DNA of 16,751 nt, from assembly GCA_946482165.1 (NCBI GenBank), contig CAMLQS010000079.1:1-16751 (forward strand). Direction: 5' to 3'. Of this stretch, positions 16,396 to 16,751 are shown piece after piece (positions within the stretch are counted from its first letter, which is position 1; each line of letters begins with the position of its first letter). Position numbers and translations under genes: made by a program. Under the pieces are notes generated by a model, which saw only the letters and a program-made list of their open reading frames with translations, had not been told where the DNA came from and made no database searches. This stretch comes from an uncultured Verrucomicrobiota bacterium. Its GTDB lineage: Bacteria; Verrucomicrobiota; Verrucomicrobiae; Opitutales; Opitutaceae.

Positions 16396-16751
16396 ATGTC
16401 CGCCGCTCCCTCCAAGTCTCGCAAAGCCTCCGCCAAAGCCGCCTCTCCCGTGTCCGAGGCGCCGGCTGAAAGTCTCCATCGCCGTGTGTCGGACCAGCCG
16501 GTTCCGAGGTTGAAGGAGGCGATCATTCGCCACCTGACCTACACTCTCGCCCGGGATCAAGGCTCGGCCACCCCCCGCGATTGGTGGATCTCCACGGCCT
16601 TCGCCGTGCGCGAGCAAATATTGTCCCGCCTCATCGACACCCAGGCGGTTCACAACAAGAACAACGTTCGGCGTCTCTACTACCTGTCTCTTGAATATCT
16701 CATGGGCCGTCTCATGGAGAACAATCTCCAGAACACCGGTCTGACCGAGAC
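16396..16751 (+). CDS. glgP: glycogen/starch phosphorylase (5' part, cut by window edge)
   Basis: The frame is open from the ATG at 16396 to the window end, giving 118 residues. Residues 1-25 are a Ser/Ala/Lys-rich leader. From about residue 38 the sequence matches the N-terminal part of GT35 phosphorylases: AIIRHLTYTLARD, DWWISTAFAVREQIL and especially RRLYYLSLEYLMGRLMENNL. The complete enzyme releases glucose-1-phosphate from alpha-1,4-glucan ends and uses pyridoxal phosphate bound near its C-terminus, which is outside the window. Family members are usually about 800-850 residues. The assignment glycogen versus maltodextrin phosphorylase cannot be made from this part. Confidence 0.93.
   Translation, partial: MSAAPSKSRKASAKAASPVSEAPAESLHRRVSDQPVPRLKEAIIRHLTYTLARDQGSATPRDWWISTAFAVREQILSRLIDTQAVHNKNNVRRLYYLSLEYLMGRLMENNLQNTGLTE

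Noticed and set aside
16261..16653. Minus-strand frame of 130 codons
   Set aside because: It overlaps the start of the well-supported phosphorylase gene in antisense.

Overview
The window is high-GC bacterial DNA with dense, mostly short-spaced genes. The gene set, protein styles and near-absence of Shine-Dalgarno sequences suggest a verrucomicrobial bacterium of the Opitutaceae type. This placement is inferred from protein character and was not tested by any search.

Left part (1-5306, minus strand). A run of genes reads leftward. leuS (leucyl-tRNA synthetase) is followed by a FecR-domain secreted protein, an outer-membrane beta-barrel protein and a Wza-type polysaccharide export protein cut by the window edge. 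The last three are 24 and 34 bp apart and look like the front of an exopolysaccharide export operon.

Middle (5409-12572, plus strand). Diverging from leuS is a two-gene unit: riboflavin synthase, then 7 bp later a family-4-like uracil-DNA glycosylase. After a structured 245-bp gap comes a four-gene cassette: a PspA/IM30-like coiled-coil protein, a membrane-anchored solute-binding protein fused to an OmpA peptidoglycan-binding domain, a membrane-anchored coiled-coil protein, and a two-module AAA+ ATPase whose N-terminal module has lost its Walker A. All four read the same way with gaps of 51, 35 and 43 bp. Together they would link a cytosolic ATPase and a membrane-surface scaffold to a periplasmic sensor held to the cell wall. 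This is the strongest candidate here for a poorly described system, probably in envelope stress or maintenance; the function is inferred.

Right part (12597-15501, minus strand). A small membrane protein converges on the ATPase and follows a short Ppx/GppA phosphatase. Further right is an RpoD-family sigma factor with an unusual C-terminal tail of about 100 residues, ending at a clear intrinsic terminator.

The 561-bp gap between the sigma factor and tRNA-Arg(CCG) holds a concentric inverted-repeat element of about 182 bp and no convincing gene. The window closes with the start of a glycogen phosphorylase gene, preceded by a compact hairpin.
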